A DNA stretch of 64,000 bases from Pannonibacter tanglangensis. Lineage in GTDB: Bacteria; Pseudomonadota; Alphaproteobacteria; Rhizobiales; Stappiaceae. The stretch is taken from the NCBI RefSeq assembly GCF_009915685.1, contig NZ_JAABLP010000001.1; one strand, given 5' to 3'. Below are positions 8,000-15,606 of this stretch, one piece after another (the first letter of the stretch is position 1; each line of letters starts with the position of its first letter). The translations under genes were made by a program, and so were the position numbers. The notes below the pieces were generated by a model that did not search any database, was not told where the DNA came from, and saw only the letters and a program-made list of their open reading frames with translations.

Positions 8000-9002
8000 T
8001 GCGCCGGCCTCTGCGGCCTTCTCCGCCCCGTCCCTCGCCGGCGTTTTCGTTGGGCGGGGAGACGAGCGGGCCGATGTCGCGGATGATGTCGTCCAGCGTC
8101 GGGCGCGGGCCGGGCGTGTGGCTGTCGAGCGCCTTGCGCATGGCGGCAAGATGAAGCGGCGAGGTGCCGCAACAGCCGCCGACGATGCGCGCGCCGGCAT
8201 TCAGCGCCATGTGGGCATAGGTTTCCATCAGCTCCGGCGTGCCGGAATAGACCACCTTGTCGCCCTGGATGACCGGAATGCCGCAATTGCCCTTGGCGAG
8301 GATGATCGCCTGCGGATTGGCCTCCGACATCTGCAGGATGGTGGCGAGCAGATCCGACGCGCCGACGCCGCAATTGGCGCCCACCACCGTCGGCGTGCAG
8401 GCGAAGGTCGAGGTCACCTCGGTCAGCGCCTTCGGGGTCAGGCCCATCATGGTGCGGCCGGCGGTGTCGAAACTCGCCGAGATCACCAGCGGCAGGCCGG
8501 AGCCCTTGGCCGCCTCCGCCGCTGCCTGCATTTCCTCCGGCGCGGACATGGTCTCGACCCAGAGAATGTCGACGCCGCCCGCCTTCAGCCCCTCGATCTG
8601 CTCGGCAAAGGCCGCAACCGCGCCCTCATAGGTGAGCGCGCCGAGCGGCACCAGAAGTTCGCCCGTGGGGCCGATGGAGCCGGCAATCAGCACCTCGCGC
8701 TCCACCTCGTCGGCCACCGCCCGGGCCAGGCGCGCGGCCGCGGCGTTCAGCTCCACCACCCGGTCTTCGGCCTTGTGCAGCTTCATGCGGTGGCGGTTGG
8801 CACCAAACGTGTTGGTGAGCAGGATATCCGCGCCCGCCTCGACAAAGGCCCGGTGCAGCGCCTTGATCTTCTCCGGCTCGTCGACGTTCCACAGCTCCGG
8901 CGCATCGCCGGAAGTCAGGCCCATCTGGAACAGGTTGGTCCCCGTCGCGCCATCGGCCAGCAGCACGCCCTTTTCGGCGAGGAGGGTTTCAAGCTTGCTC
9001 AT
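7992..9002 (-). CDS. bmt: Betaine-homocysteine S-methyltransferase
   Basis: A 336-residue zinc-dependent methyltransferase that transfers a methyl group from glycine betaine to homocysteine, giving dimethylglycine and methionine. Family marks are LLADGATGTNLFQMG at the N-terminus, ILLTNTFGANRHR, AGSIGPTGELL, and the zinc Cys residues in VGANCGVGA and VGGCCGTS. The sequence resembles rhizobial bmt rather than generic MetH-type enzymes. ATG 9002 gives the expected N-terminus MSKLETLLAEKG; codons further upstream add unlikely Pro/Arg-rich sequence. The C-terminus is a Gly/Arg-rich tail. The product dimethylglycine is the substrate expected for the flavoprotein at 10515-13076. Confidence 0.9.
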   Translation of the reverse strand: MSKLETLLAEKGVLLADGATGTNLFQMGLTSGDAPELWNVDEPEKIKALHRAFVEAGADILLTNTFGANRHRMKLHKAEDRVVELNAAAARLARAVADEVEREVLIAGSIGPTGELLVPLGALTYEGAVAAFAEQIEGLKAGGVDILWVETMSAPEEMQAAAEAAKGSGLPLVISASFDTAGRTMMGLTPKALTEVTSTFACTPTVVGANCGVGASDLLATILQMSEANPQAIILAKGNCGIPVIQGDKVVYSGTPELMETYAHMALNAGARIVGGCCGTSPLHLAAMRKALDSHTPGPRPTLDDIIRDIGPLVSPPNENAGEGRGGEGRRGRRRG

Positions 9003-9448
9003 GATCGTCTTTCCGGGGCTGTTTCGGTGTGTGGGGGGGCGCGCTCGACCGGCCGCCGCTTGCCCGGACAGCCGGCGCATCACGGGCACCTTGTCCCAGC
9101 ATCCCCCACCCCCACCTGCCCCTCAAGCCCGATTGCACCGGCAAGTGTCGGGAAAACGGCTTTTGGGGTGGGGTGGGGTGGGGGCGAACCCGGTTCAGGT
9201 CGGACAGGCTGGCAACCATTGGAAGAGCTCGCCCCGGAGATCAGGCGCTCTTCCTCTCCCCCCTTGAGGGGGAGATGCCCCCGCCAGGGGGCAGAGGGGG
9301 GTGAGCGGCGGTGCGATGATCTTCAGCGCCCGGTTTGCCGAGGCGCTGATACCCCCCTCTGTCTGCTGGCGCAGACATCTCCCCCGCAAGGGGGGAGAGG
9401 GGCGCCTGGGGGCCCGTGTTCAGACCACCGGCCCCTACCCCGCTCGCC
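9003..9448. other. Intergenic stretch upstream of bmt, with repeat copy 1
   Basis: 446 bp between bmt (leftward) and the end of the higA-like gene. It holds the bmt promoter region, which has no recognisable box, a G-rich run near 9161-9190, and palindromic repeat copy 1 at 9253-9402. No further gene is apparent. Confidence 0.6.
9253..9402 (+). repeat. Composite palindromic repeat, copy 1
   Basis: About 150 bp bounded by inverted C-rich and G-rich ends (CCTCTCCCCCCTTGAGGGGG at the left, its inverse at the right). Inside the left end is a small hairpin (CCCCC-GCCA-GGGGG). Inside the right end is a second one (GTCTGCTGGCGCAGAC). The central 60 bp, starting GTGAGCGGCGGTGCGATGAT, is almost identical to copy 2. 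It resembles REP/BIME-type dispersed elements. It lies just downstream of the higBA pair. Confidence 0.85.
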
Positions 9449-9748
9449 TCACTCGCCCGTTGCCGTCACCACCGAGAGACGCAGGCCCATGGCATGGAGC
9501 AGTTTCAGGACGGTGGCGAACTCCGGATTGCCGGTGTCGCCAAGCGCCTTGTACAGGCTCTCGCGGCCAAGACCGGCCTTTTCGGCAAGGGTGGCCATGC
9601 CGATGGCGCGTGCGACCGTGCCCAGCGCGCGGCGGATCTCGGCCGGATCGCCCTCCTCCAGCGCAGCCGCAAGATAGGCCGCCCGGGCTTGCGGGTCGGC
9701 CAGATACTCAGCCGCGTCAAAGCGGGGCAGATCAGAAACGGGTGTCAT
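9449..9748 (-). CDS. HigA-like antitoxin (addiction module antidote, COG3636 type)
   Basis: A 99-residue antidote protein with an Xre/HTH domain in its second half (RRALGTVARAIGMATLAEKA, then LGRESLYKALGDTGNPEFATVLKLLHAMGLRL). The N-terminus FDAAEYLADPQARAAYLAAALEEGDP is the standard lead-in of COG3636 antidotes. It would bind and neutralise the upstream RelE/HigB-like toxin and repress the shared promoter. It overlaps the toxin gene by 17 bp (9732-9748), so translation is coupled. The toxin-first order is typical of higBA-like loci. The pair lies between repeat copies 1 and 2. Confidence 0.9.
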   Translation of the reverse strand: MTPVSDLPRFDAAEYLADPQARAAYLAAALEEGDPAEIRRALGTVARAIGMATLAEKAGLGRESLYKALGDTGNPEFATVLKLLHAMGLRLSVVTATGE

Positions 9749-10046
9749 CTGGCCACTCCTTCAGCTCTCCGGCCAGCTTGTGCGCCAGATCGACGTCACG
9801 CTGCTGGGACGACTTGTCCCCGCCACACAGCAGGATCACGACCTGCACGCCGCGCTGCACGAAGTAGACGCGGTACCCCGGACCGTAGTCGATCCGCAGT
9901 TCATGGACACCCTGCCCGACCGACTTGTGGTCGCCGAAATTGCCCTCGGCGCAGCGCTCGATCCGCAGAAGGATCCGCGCCAGGGCACGCGGGTCCCTCA
10001 GTCCACGGAGCCAGCGATCAAACACCGGGTGTCGGCGAACATCCAT
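9732..10046 (-). CDS. RelE/HigB-like toxin (COG3657 type)
   Basis: A 104-residue RelE/ParE-superfamily toxin, expected to cleave ribosome-bound mRNA. It begins HPVFDRWLRGLRDPRALARI and continues IERCAEGNFGDHKSVGQGVHELRIDYGPGYRVYFVQ, the hallmark of this group, followed by VVILLCGGDKSSQQRDVDLA. The basic Arg residues in the 'GPGYRVYF' strand and the Lys in 'GGDKSSQ' are those usually retained. It is the first gene of the pair, and its ATG at 10046 lies three bases from a 16-bp palindrome. The reading frame is intact, so the system may be functional. Confidence 0.9.
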   Translation of the reverse strand: MDVRRHPVFDRWLRGLRDPRALARILLRIERCAEGNFGDHKSVGQGVHELRIDYGPGYRVYFVQRGVQVVILLCGGDKSSQQRDVDLAHKLAGELKEWPDDTRF

Positions 10047-10049
10047 TTA

Positions 10050-10065
10050 GTATCCTATAAGATAC
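10050..10065. promoter_or_regulatory. higB operator palindrome
   Basis: GTATC and GATAC flank CTATAA in a 16-bp palindrome that begins three bases upstream of the toxin start. Read leftwards it also supplies a TATA-like -10 and an AGGA-like ribosome binding sequence. Binding by the antitoxin here would block both; this is inferred from position. Confidence 0.55.
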
Positions 10066-10514
10066 AATTTTGCAATCAGGATCGAGACGTTCGACCAACC
10101 GGGGAGCCTTTCTTGGCTTCACATCGCCGACCGGCAACGAGCCCTGCACAATCATAAATTACAAGGATCCAGAACTACAATCATTCGCACTCAAGATGAG
10201 AGAGGAAAAGAACGAAGTGCGCCAATGTTTCAGAAACCGTGCTTCGCTTCCATGCAGCTTGGCTGAGGTGAATAACAAGCCAAGCGGACCACCCCTCTCC
10301 CCCCTTGAGGGGGAGATGCCCCCGGCAGGGGGCAGAGGGGGGTGAGCGGCGGTGCGATGATCTTCGGCGTACGGTTTGCCGAGGCGCTGATACCCCCCTC
10401 TGTCTGCTGGCGCAGACATCTCCCCCTCAAGGGGGGAGAGGGGCGCGTGGGGCCAAGTGATGCTGGCCCGGCCCCTGCCCCGACGGGCAGAGGCCGTGAG
10501 CCGCCGACGGGCGA
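10066..10514. other. Lower-GC intergenic stretch with repeat copy 2
   Basis: Bases 10066-10291 are clearly richer in A and T than any neighbouring gene (for example the stretches around 10150-10190 and 10200-10225) and hold no convincing gene. Bases 10292-10443 are repeat copy 2. The remainder is the 3' flank of the flavoprotein gene. Confidence 0.6.
10292..10443 (+). repeat. Composite palindromic repeat, copy 2
   Basis: This is in the same orientation as copy 1 and almost base-for-base identical, including the core GTGAGCGGCGGTGCGATGAT. The visible differences are a handful of bases, such as CAGC versus CGGC in the core and a Gly-run variant in the left hairpin. Copies 1 and 2 therefore form a direct repeat around the higBA pair. 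Confidence 0.87.
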
Positions 10515-13076
10515 TCAGCTGCGCGGCTTCAGGTTTTCCGGGTCGTAGAGCGGCTTGTAGCCCACGGCGGCGACCTCGACGGGGAAGCTTTCGTTGAAAT
10601 ATTCGACGGTCAGCTTGCGGCCGACCTCGCAATAGTCTGCCGGCAGATAGGCGAGCGCGATGTTGGCGCCGATGGTCGGTCCATAGGCGACGGAGGTGGT
10701 GTAGGAGCGGCGGCCGAGGCTGTCGACGAGGACCGCGCCGGTCAACGGGTCCACCACCGGCATGGAGCCGACGGGATAGCGGGCGACGCCTGCGGCATCG
10801 ACATTGTCGGTCATCACCAGCGTGCAGAGCATGGCCGGCTGCCTGTCGCGCGCCTTGTACTCCAGGTGCTTGGCCTTGCCGCGGAAATCGGCCTCCTTCA
10901 CCTTCGGACGGGCAAGATCGGCCTCGATCAGGTTGTACTGGGTGAGGAGATCGGCGTTCTGCAGCCGCAGGCTCTTTTCCATGCGGCGGGAGTTGGCGTA
11001 GGTCTCGACGCCGAAGGCCATGATGCCGGCGGCCTGCAGCGCGTCCCAGACGGCCAGGCCGTCCTCGTATTTCATGTGCAGTTCCCAGCCCTGCTCGCCG
11101 ACATAGGAAATGCGGAAGGCGGAGACGGTCTTGCCGGCGATCTCGATCGGCTTGATGGCGGCGAAGGGGAAGTTTTCCGGGTCGAGCCCGGCCGGATCGG
11201 CCACCACCTGCTTCAGCTTCGTGCGGGCATTCGGGCCCCAGACGCCGATGGTGACATAGGCTTCCGAGACATCCGTGACGGTGACGGTGAAGCCCTTGTC
11301 CTCGGCGGTGCGCTTCACGTAGTGGAAATCACGCGGACCGGCATCGGCGCCGTCGATGATGCGGCAGCGGTCGGCCATGCGGATCACGGTGAGGTCGGCG
11401 CGCACCATGCCCTCGTCATCGAGGAAATGGGTGTAGATGCCCTTGCCGATGTTGGCATCGCCGCCGATCTTGGCCGCGCAAAGCCATTCCATCAGCTCCA
11501 CATGGTCCGGCCCCTCCACGTCGAAGATGTAGAAGTGGCTGAGATTGACCATGCCGCAATCCTCGCTCATGGCGAGATGCTCGGCGTTGGAGACGCGCCA
11601 GAAGTGGCGGTTGTCCCATTCGTTGGCGCGCACCGGCACCCGGTCGCCATATTTCTCCAGAAGATGCTCGTTGGCCTTGTAGCCATGGGCGCGCTCCCAG
11701 CCGCCCAGCTCCATGAAATAGCCGCCCAGCGCCACCTCGCGGTCATAGAAGGGCGAGCGCTTGACGTTGCGGCCCGTCGCATAGGGCTCGCGGGTGTGGA
11801 CGGCCGGATAGTAGATCTTCTGGGCGGCTTCATAGCAGCGGCCCTCGATGAACTTCTCCGTGAGCTGATGCTTGTAGAAGCGCGAATAGTCGATGGAATT
11901 GTGGTCGATGGCGGTGCGGCCGTCGGTGATCCAGTCGGCGATCAGCTTGCCGTAGCCCGGGCCGTCCTTGACCCAGATGGCGACGCAGTACCACAGCCCC
12001 CTCACCTTCTGGCTCTCGCCGCAGGACGGGCCACCGGCGGCGGAGACCTGCAACAGGCCGTTGAAGGAGTGGCTCTCGTTGTAGCCAAGCTCGGCCAGCA
12101 CCGGCGTCAGCTCCATGGCGCGCTCCAGCGGCGCCATCACCTGCTCCAGCTCAAGGTCGCGCTGCGACGGCGAAAGCCGCGCCTGGTGCTTTTCCAGAAG
12201 GTCGCGCGGGTGGCACATACGCGGATTGTCGGTCTCGTAATAGCCCCACTCGATCTGGCCGCCCTCGGTGGTCTTCGGGTCGCCGGTGTCGCGCATGTAG
12301 GCAGAGTTGCCCTGGTCGCGCAGCAGCGGGTAGCCGATTTCCTTGCCCGTGCCCTCGAACTCGTTGAACGGGCCGAAGAAGGTCAGCGGGTGGTCGACCG
12401 GCATGACCGGCAGGTCCTCGCCCACCATCTCGGCAATCAGCCGGCCCCAAAGCCCGGCGCAGACGATGACATGGTCGGCCATGATCGTGCCGCGATGGGT
12501 GACGACGCCCCTGATGCGGCCGCCCTCGACGATCAGCGACTGGGCCGGCGTGTTGGCGAAGGCCTTGAGCTTGCCGCTGGCCTCGCCCTGGTCGACGAGC
12601 TTGCCGGCGACGGTCTGCGAGCGCGGCACGACGAGGCCGGCGTCGGGATCGAACAGGCCGCCCATCACCTGGTCTTCCTCGATGAGGGGGAACAGCGCCT
12701 TGATCTCGGACGGGGAGACGTAATGGGCTCTCGTGCCGAAGGCGCGGGCGGAGGAGAGCTTGCGCTTGACCTCTTCCATCCAGCTGTCGTGGCCCTTGCG
12801 CACGACCTCCAGCCCGCCGATGCGGGCGTAATGGCCCATCTTCTCGAAGAAATCGATGGAGTATTGCGTCGTCCAGACCGACAGGTAGTCGTGGCTGGTG
12901 GTGTAGCAGAAGTCGGAGGCGTGGGCGGTGGAGCCGATGTCGGTGGGGATGCCGGACTTGTCGATGCCGACGATGTCGTCCCAGCCGCGCTCGATCAGGT
13001 GATAGGCCACCGAGGCGCCGACGATGCCGCCGAGGCCGATGATGACGATCTTTGCCTTCTCGGGAAATGCAGACAT
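10515..13076 (-). CDS. FAD-dependent dimethylglycine/sarcosine dehydrogenase-like protein with GcvT domain
   Basis: An 853-residue flavoprotein. Residues about 1-400 are a DAO-type FAD domain with the dinucleotide motif IVIIGLGGIVGASVAYHLIE and the flavin-attachment-like GSTAHASDFCYTT. Residues about 430-853 are a GcvT/aminomethyltransferase folate domain (LSHFYIFDVEGPDHVE, SYVGEQGWELHMKYEDG, and a barrel-like C-terminus). This architecture oxidatively demethylates dimethylglycine or sarcosine and hands formaldehyde to THF as methylene-THF. ATG 13076 follows AAAAGGGATACGAA; upstream in-frame sequence looks non-coding. It diverges from the MttB-like gene and probably removes the second and third methyl groups after betaine demethylation. 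The exact substrate is inferred from context. Confidence 0.85.
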   Translation of the reverse strand: MSAFPEKAKIVIIGLGGIVGASVAYHLIERGWDDIVGIDKSGIPTDIGSTAHASDFCYTTSHDYLSVWTTQYSIDFFEKMGHYARIGGLEVVRKGHDSWMEEVKRKLSSARAFGTRAHYVSPSEIKALFPLIEEDQVMGGLFDPDAGLVVPRSQTVAGKLVDQGEASGKLKAFANTPAQSLIVEGGRIRGVVTHRGTIMADHVIVCAGLWGRLIAEMVGEDLPVMPVDHPLTFFGPFNEFEGTGKEIGYPLLRDQGNSAYMRDTGDPKTTEGGQIEWGYYETDNPRMCHPRDLLEKHQARLSPSQRDLELEQVMAPLERAMELTPVLAELGYNESHSFNGLLQVSAAGGPSCGESQKVRGLWYCVAIWVKDGPGYGKLIADWITDGRTAIDHNSIDYSRFYKHQLTEKFIEGRCYEAAQKIYYPAVHTREPYATGRNVKRSPFYDREVALGGYFMELGGWERAHGYKANEHLLEKYGDRVPVRANEWDNRHFWRVSNAEHLAMSEDCGMVNLSHFYIFDVEGPDHVELMEWLCAAKIGGDANIGKGIYTHFLDDEGMVRADLTVIRMADRCRIIDGADAGPRDFHYVKRTAEDKGFTVTVTDVSEAYVTIGVWGPNARTKLKQVVADPAGLDPENFPFAAIKPIEIAGKTVSAFRISYVGEQGWELHMKYEDGLAVWDALQAAGIMAFGVETYANSRRMEKSLRLQNADLLTQYNLIEADLARPKVKEADFRGKAKHLEYKARDRQPAMLCTLVMTDNVDAAGVARYPVGSMPVVDPLTGAVLVDSLGRRSYTTSVAYGPTIGANIALAYLPADYCEVGRKLTVEYFNESFPVEVAAVGYKPLYDPENLKPRS

Positions 13077-13407
13077 TTCGTATCCCTTTTCACTCGCGAC
13101 CACGCCCCGGCGCGGCGGCCGGCGGCGAAAGCCCGCAGCCGGCAGGAGGGGCGGCGCGGGTGTCAGATCCATGAGCGGCAGTATCGGGTGCGGCCCGGCG
13201 GGCAATTGGCCTAATTGCGTCATGGCAACATCACGCCGGCGACACGCCATGTCGTTTTCCCGCAAGTGCCCCGGCCATGCAGCGGGCTGGGCGGATGCCG
13301 CAAATAGAGTAGCCTGAGACGGTTCCTTGACGGGCTTTTGCTGCCGCCTGGCCGACAGTGGAAGGCACGTTGAAAGCAGCGCAGGATCTTTTCCGGGAGC
13401 TCAGCCC
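13077..13407. promoter_or_regulatory. Divergent promoter region of the flavoprotein and MttB-like genes
   Basis: 331 bp between two divergent starts. A short inverted repeat, CAATT at 13203-13207 and AATTG at 13213-13217, lies near the middle and is the only operator-like element seen. No clear -35/-10 pair was recognised. Confidence 0.4.
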
Positions 13408-14949
13408 ATGTCTGATGTTGCAGTATCCGCCGGTCGCCGGGGGCGCAGTGCGCGCCGCGAAGCCCGCGCGAGCGGAGCCGGCGGGCTTGGCATTCCCTAC
13501 ATCACCCGCGGCATTCCGATCTACGACGTGCTCTCGGACGAGGGCGCGGCGCAGATCGAGGCGCAGGCGGATGTCCTGCTGCAGGAAATCGGCATCGAGT
13601 TCCGCGACGATCCGGAGACGATCGCGATCTGGAAAGAGGCCGGAGCCGATGTCCAGGGCGAGCGGGTGCGCTTTCCGAAAGGCATGCTGCAGCAGATCGT
13701 CAAGACGGCACCGGCGCAGTTCGTCCAGCATGCGCGCAACCCGGCCCGCAACGTGGTCATCGGCGGCAACAACCTGGTCTTTGCCCCGGTCTATGGCCCC
13801 CCGTTCGTCACCGACCTCGACAAGGGGCGCCGCTACGGCACCATCGAGGACTTCCGCAACTTCGTGAAGCTGTCCTACCTGTCGCCCTACATGCACCATT
13901 CGGGCGGCACGGTGTGCGAGCCGGTCGACCTGCCGGTGAACAAGCGCCATTTCGACATGGTCTATGCGCACATGAAATGGTCGGACAAGCCGTTCATGGG
14001 CTCGGTCACCCATCCGGAGCGGGCGGAAGATTCGGTGAAAATGGCGCAGATCCTGTTCGGCGAGGAGTTCGTCGACCAGAACTGCGTCATGATCCAGCTG
14101 ATCAACGCCAACTCGCCGCTGGTCTTCGATGCCACCATGCTGGGCGCGCTGAAGGTCTATGCCCGGGCCAACCAGGCCTGCATCGTCTCGCCCTTCATCC
14201 TTGCCGGCGCCATGAGCCCGGTGACGGTTGCCGGCACGCTGGCGCAGGTGCTGGCCGAGGCGCTGGCCGGCTGCGCGCTGACGCAGCTCATCCGCCCCGG
14301 CGCGCCGGTGGTGTTCGGCGCCTTCGTGTCGTCGATCTCGATGCAGTCCGGCGCCCCCACCTTCGGCAGCCCGGAAGGCACGCTGCTGCTCAACGGCGCC
14401 TCCAAACTGGCGCGGCGGCTGAACCTGCCGTTCCGCTCCGGCGGATCCTTCACCTCGTCCAAGCTGCCGGATGCGCAGTCGGCGCAGGAATCGGCCCAGA
14501 CCATTGCCGCCACCGTGGTCTCGGGCGTCAACTTCTGCCTCCACGCCGCCGGCTGGCTGGAGGGCGGGCTGTGCTCGTCCTACGAGAAATTCGTCATGGA
14601 CGCCGACCAGCTCGGCATGATGCATGTGCTGGCCAGGGGCATTGATCTCTCGGAAGAAGGCATGGCGATGGACGCCCTGCGCGAGGTCGGTCCCGGCGGC
14701 CATTTCCTCGGCGCAAACCACACCCAGCGCAATTTCGAGACCGCCTTCTTCCGCTCGCAGCTCGCCGACAACAACTCCTACGAGCAGTGGCTCGCCGACG
14801 GCCAGCTCGACGCGGCCCGGCGCGCCAATGCGATCTGGAAGAAGATGCTGGCCGACTACGAGGCCCCTGCCCTCGATCCGGCCATCGACGAGGCGCTGAT
14901 TGCCTTCATGGCACAGCGCAAGGCCTCGTTCCCGGACAGCAACGTCTGA
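13408..14949 (+). CDS. MttB-superfamily methyltransferase without pyrrolysine (MtgB-like)
   Basis: A 513-residue TIM-barrel methyltransferase of the trimethylamine methyltransferase family. Family landmarks are HARNPARNVVIGGNN, AHMKWSDKPFMGSVTHPE, the segment FGAFVSSISMQSGAPTFGSP near residue 310, and LPDAQSAQESAQTIAATVVS near 355. The frame contains no amber codon, so it belongs to the non-Pyl branch, whose characterised members demethylate quaternary amines such as glycine betaine (MtgB) rather than trimethylamine. ATG 13408 follows GGGAGCTCAGCCC. It would methylate the corrinoid protein at 1833-2531. The substrate is inferred from the neighbouring bmt and dimethylglycine-dehydrogenase-like genes. 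Confidence 0.9.
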   Translation: MSDVAVSAGRRGRSARREARASGAGGLGIPYITRGIPIYDVLSDEGAAQIEAQADVLLQEIGIEFRDDPETIAIWKEAGADVQGERVRFPKGMLQQIVKTAPAQFVQHARNPARNVVIGGNNLVFAPVYGPPFVTDLDKGRRYGTIEDFRNFVKLSYLSPYMHHSGGTVCEPVDLPVNKRHFDMVYAHMKWSDKPFMGSVTHPERAEDSVKMAQILFGEEFVDQNCVMIQLINANSPLVFDATMLGALKVYARANQACIVSPFILAGAMSPVTVAGTLAQVLAEALAGCALTQLIRPGAPVVFGAFVSSISMQSGAPTFGSPEGTLLLNGASKLARRLNLPFRSGGSFTSSKLPDAQSAQESAQTIAATVVSGVNFCLHAAGWLEGGLCSSYEKFVMDADQLGMMHVLARGIDLSEEGMAMDALREVGPGGHFLGANHTQRNFETAFFRSQLADNNSYEQWLADGQLDAARRANAIWKKMLADYEAPALDPAIDEALIAFMAQRKASFPDSNV

Positions 14950-15019
14950 GATCCGGCCGCCGGACGCCCCCGCCGTCCGGCCGCCCCGGCTGTCTCCGCA
15001 CCACCACCCGGAGATTGAC

Positions 15020-15059
15020 CGACCGGATGGGGCGACGCCAGCGTCGCCCCATCCGGTCG
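15020..15059. repeat. Perfect inverted repeat, 19-bp arms, 2-base loop
   Basis: The left arm 15020-15038 and right arm 15041-15059 are exact inverse complements around the loop CA. The arm begins CGACCGGATGGGGCGACGC read from the right side. It lies 71 bp after the MttB-like stop. It has no T-tract, so it is not a standard intrinsic terminator, although it could protect the mRNA 3' end. Confidence 0.85.
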
Positions 15060-15096
15060 ATGTCCGGCCGCTCGCCAAGCGCTGGCCGGTCTCTGG

Positions 15097-15140
15097 CCAG
15101 TCGCAGGCCAGTCGCAGGCCAGTCGCAGGCCAGTCGCAGG
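15097..15140 (+). repeat. Tandem repeat, four copies of an 11-bp unit
   Basis: Four perfect copies of CCAGTCGCAGG, followed by a degenerate fifth (GCAGTCTCTGG). The block is framed by TCTCTGGCC-like sequence on both sides. Confidence 0.85.
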
Positions 15141-15606
15141 GCAGTCTCTGGCCCGATGCTGGCCTGCTGCTGCGGGCCGCTGCCGTGCCGGTCGCGTCGC
15201 CGCCCCCGGCTTTTTTCCGGGGCCATGGCCGAGCCTTAACGGGGAGTAAATACAGCCCCGCCTTGCTTTCGCCTTGCGCTCGCCGCCTTGCGCTTGTATC
15301 CGCAATCTGAGCCGCCGTGCCCCTTGGCCGGCCGGGCCCGTCGGCGTGCGCCTTCGCGGGTCTGGTGATTGTCAGGGGGTCGGCAAATAGCGTAGATGTT
15401 TTCGGATAGGGAGCTGCGGGTCCTTTCGGGGAGATCCACCTCAACTCTGTCAAGAATTAACGAGGACCTATGCCGGCCCATTTTGTAACCGATGAGAGAT
15501 TTGCGTCTTCTGATCCGCCGTGTCAGCCATCGCGACGCCTGCCCCAGTGAGGCGGCGCCAGGACTGATCGACCCAGCAAGACGTCAGGACGCACAGGCTT
15601 TTTCGA

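Larger units (their letters stand above)
14950..15606. other. Long intergenic stretch between the betaine island and rkpA
   Basis: 657 bp holding a perfect hairpin (15020-15059), an 11-bp tandem repeat (15097-15140) and, from about 15240, the presumed rkpA promoter region with a locally lower G+C content. No convincing gene is seen. The short possible frames here are Pro/Arg-rich shadows. Confidence 0.6.

Noticed and set aside
9253..10443. Repeat copies 1 and 2 as the inverted ends of an insertion sequence
   Set aside because: They are direct, not inverted, relative to each other, and the DNA between them encodes only the toxin-antitoxin pair, with no transposase.
10866..13214. A 782-codon open frame antisense to the dimethylglycine-dehydrogenase-like gene
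   Set aside because: The opposite strand encodes a full, conserved flavoprotein; this frame has only repetitive Val/Gly/Asp/His content.
13408..14949. Possible pyrrolysine-containing trimethylamine methyltransferase
   Set aside because: The frame runs through the expected Pyl region without any amber codon, so it belongs to the non-pyrrolysine branch.
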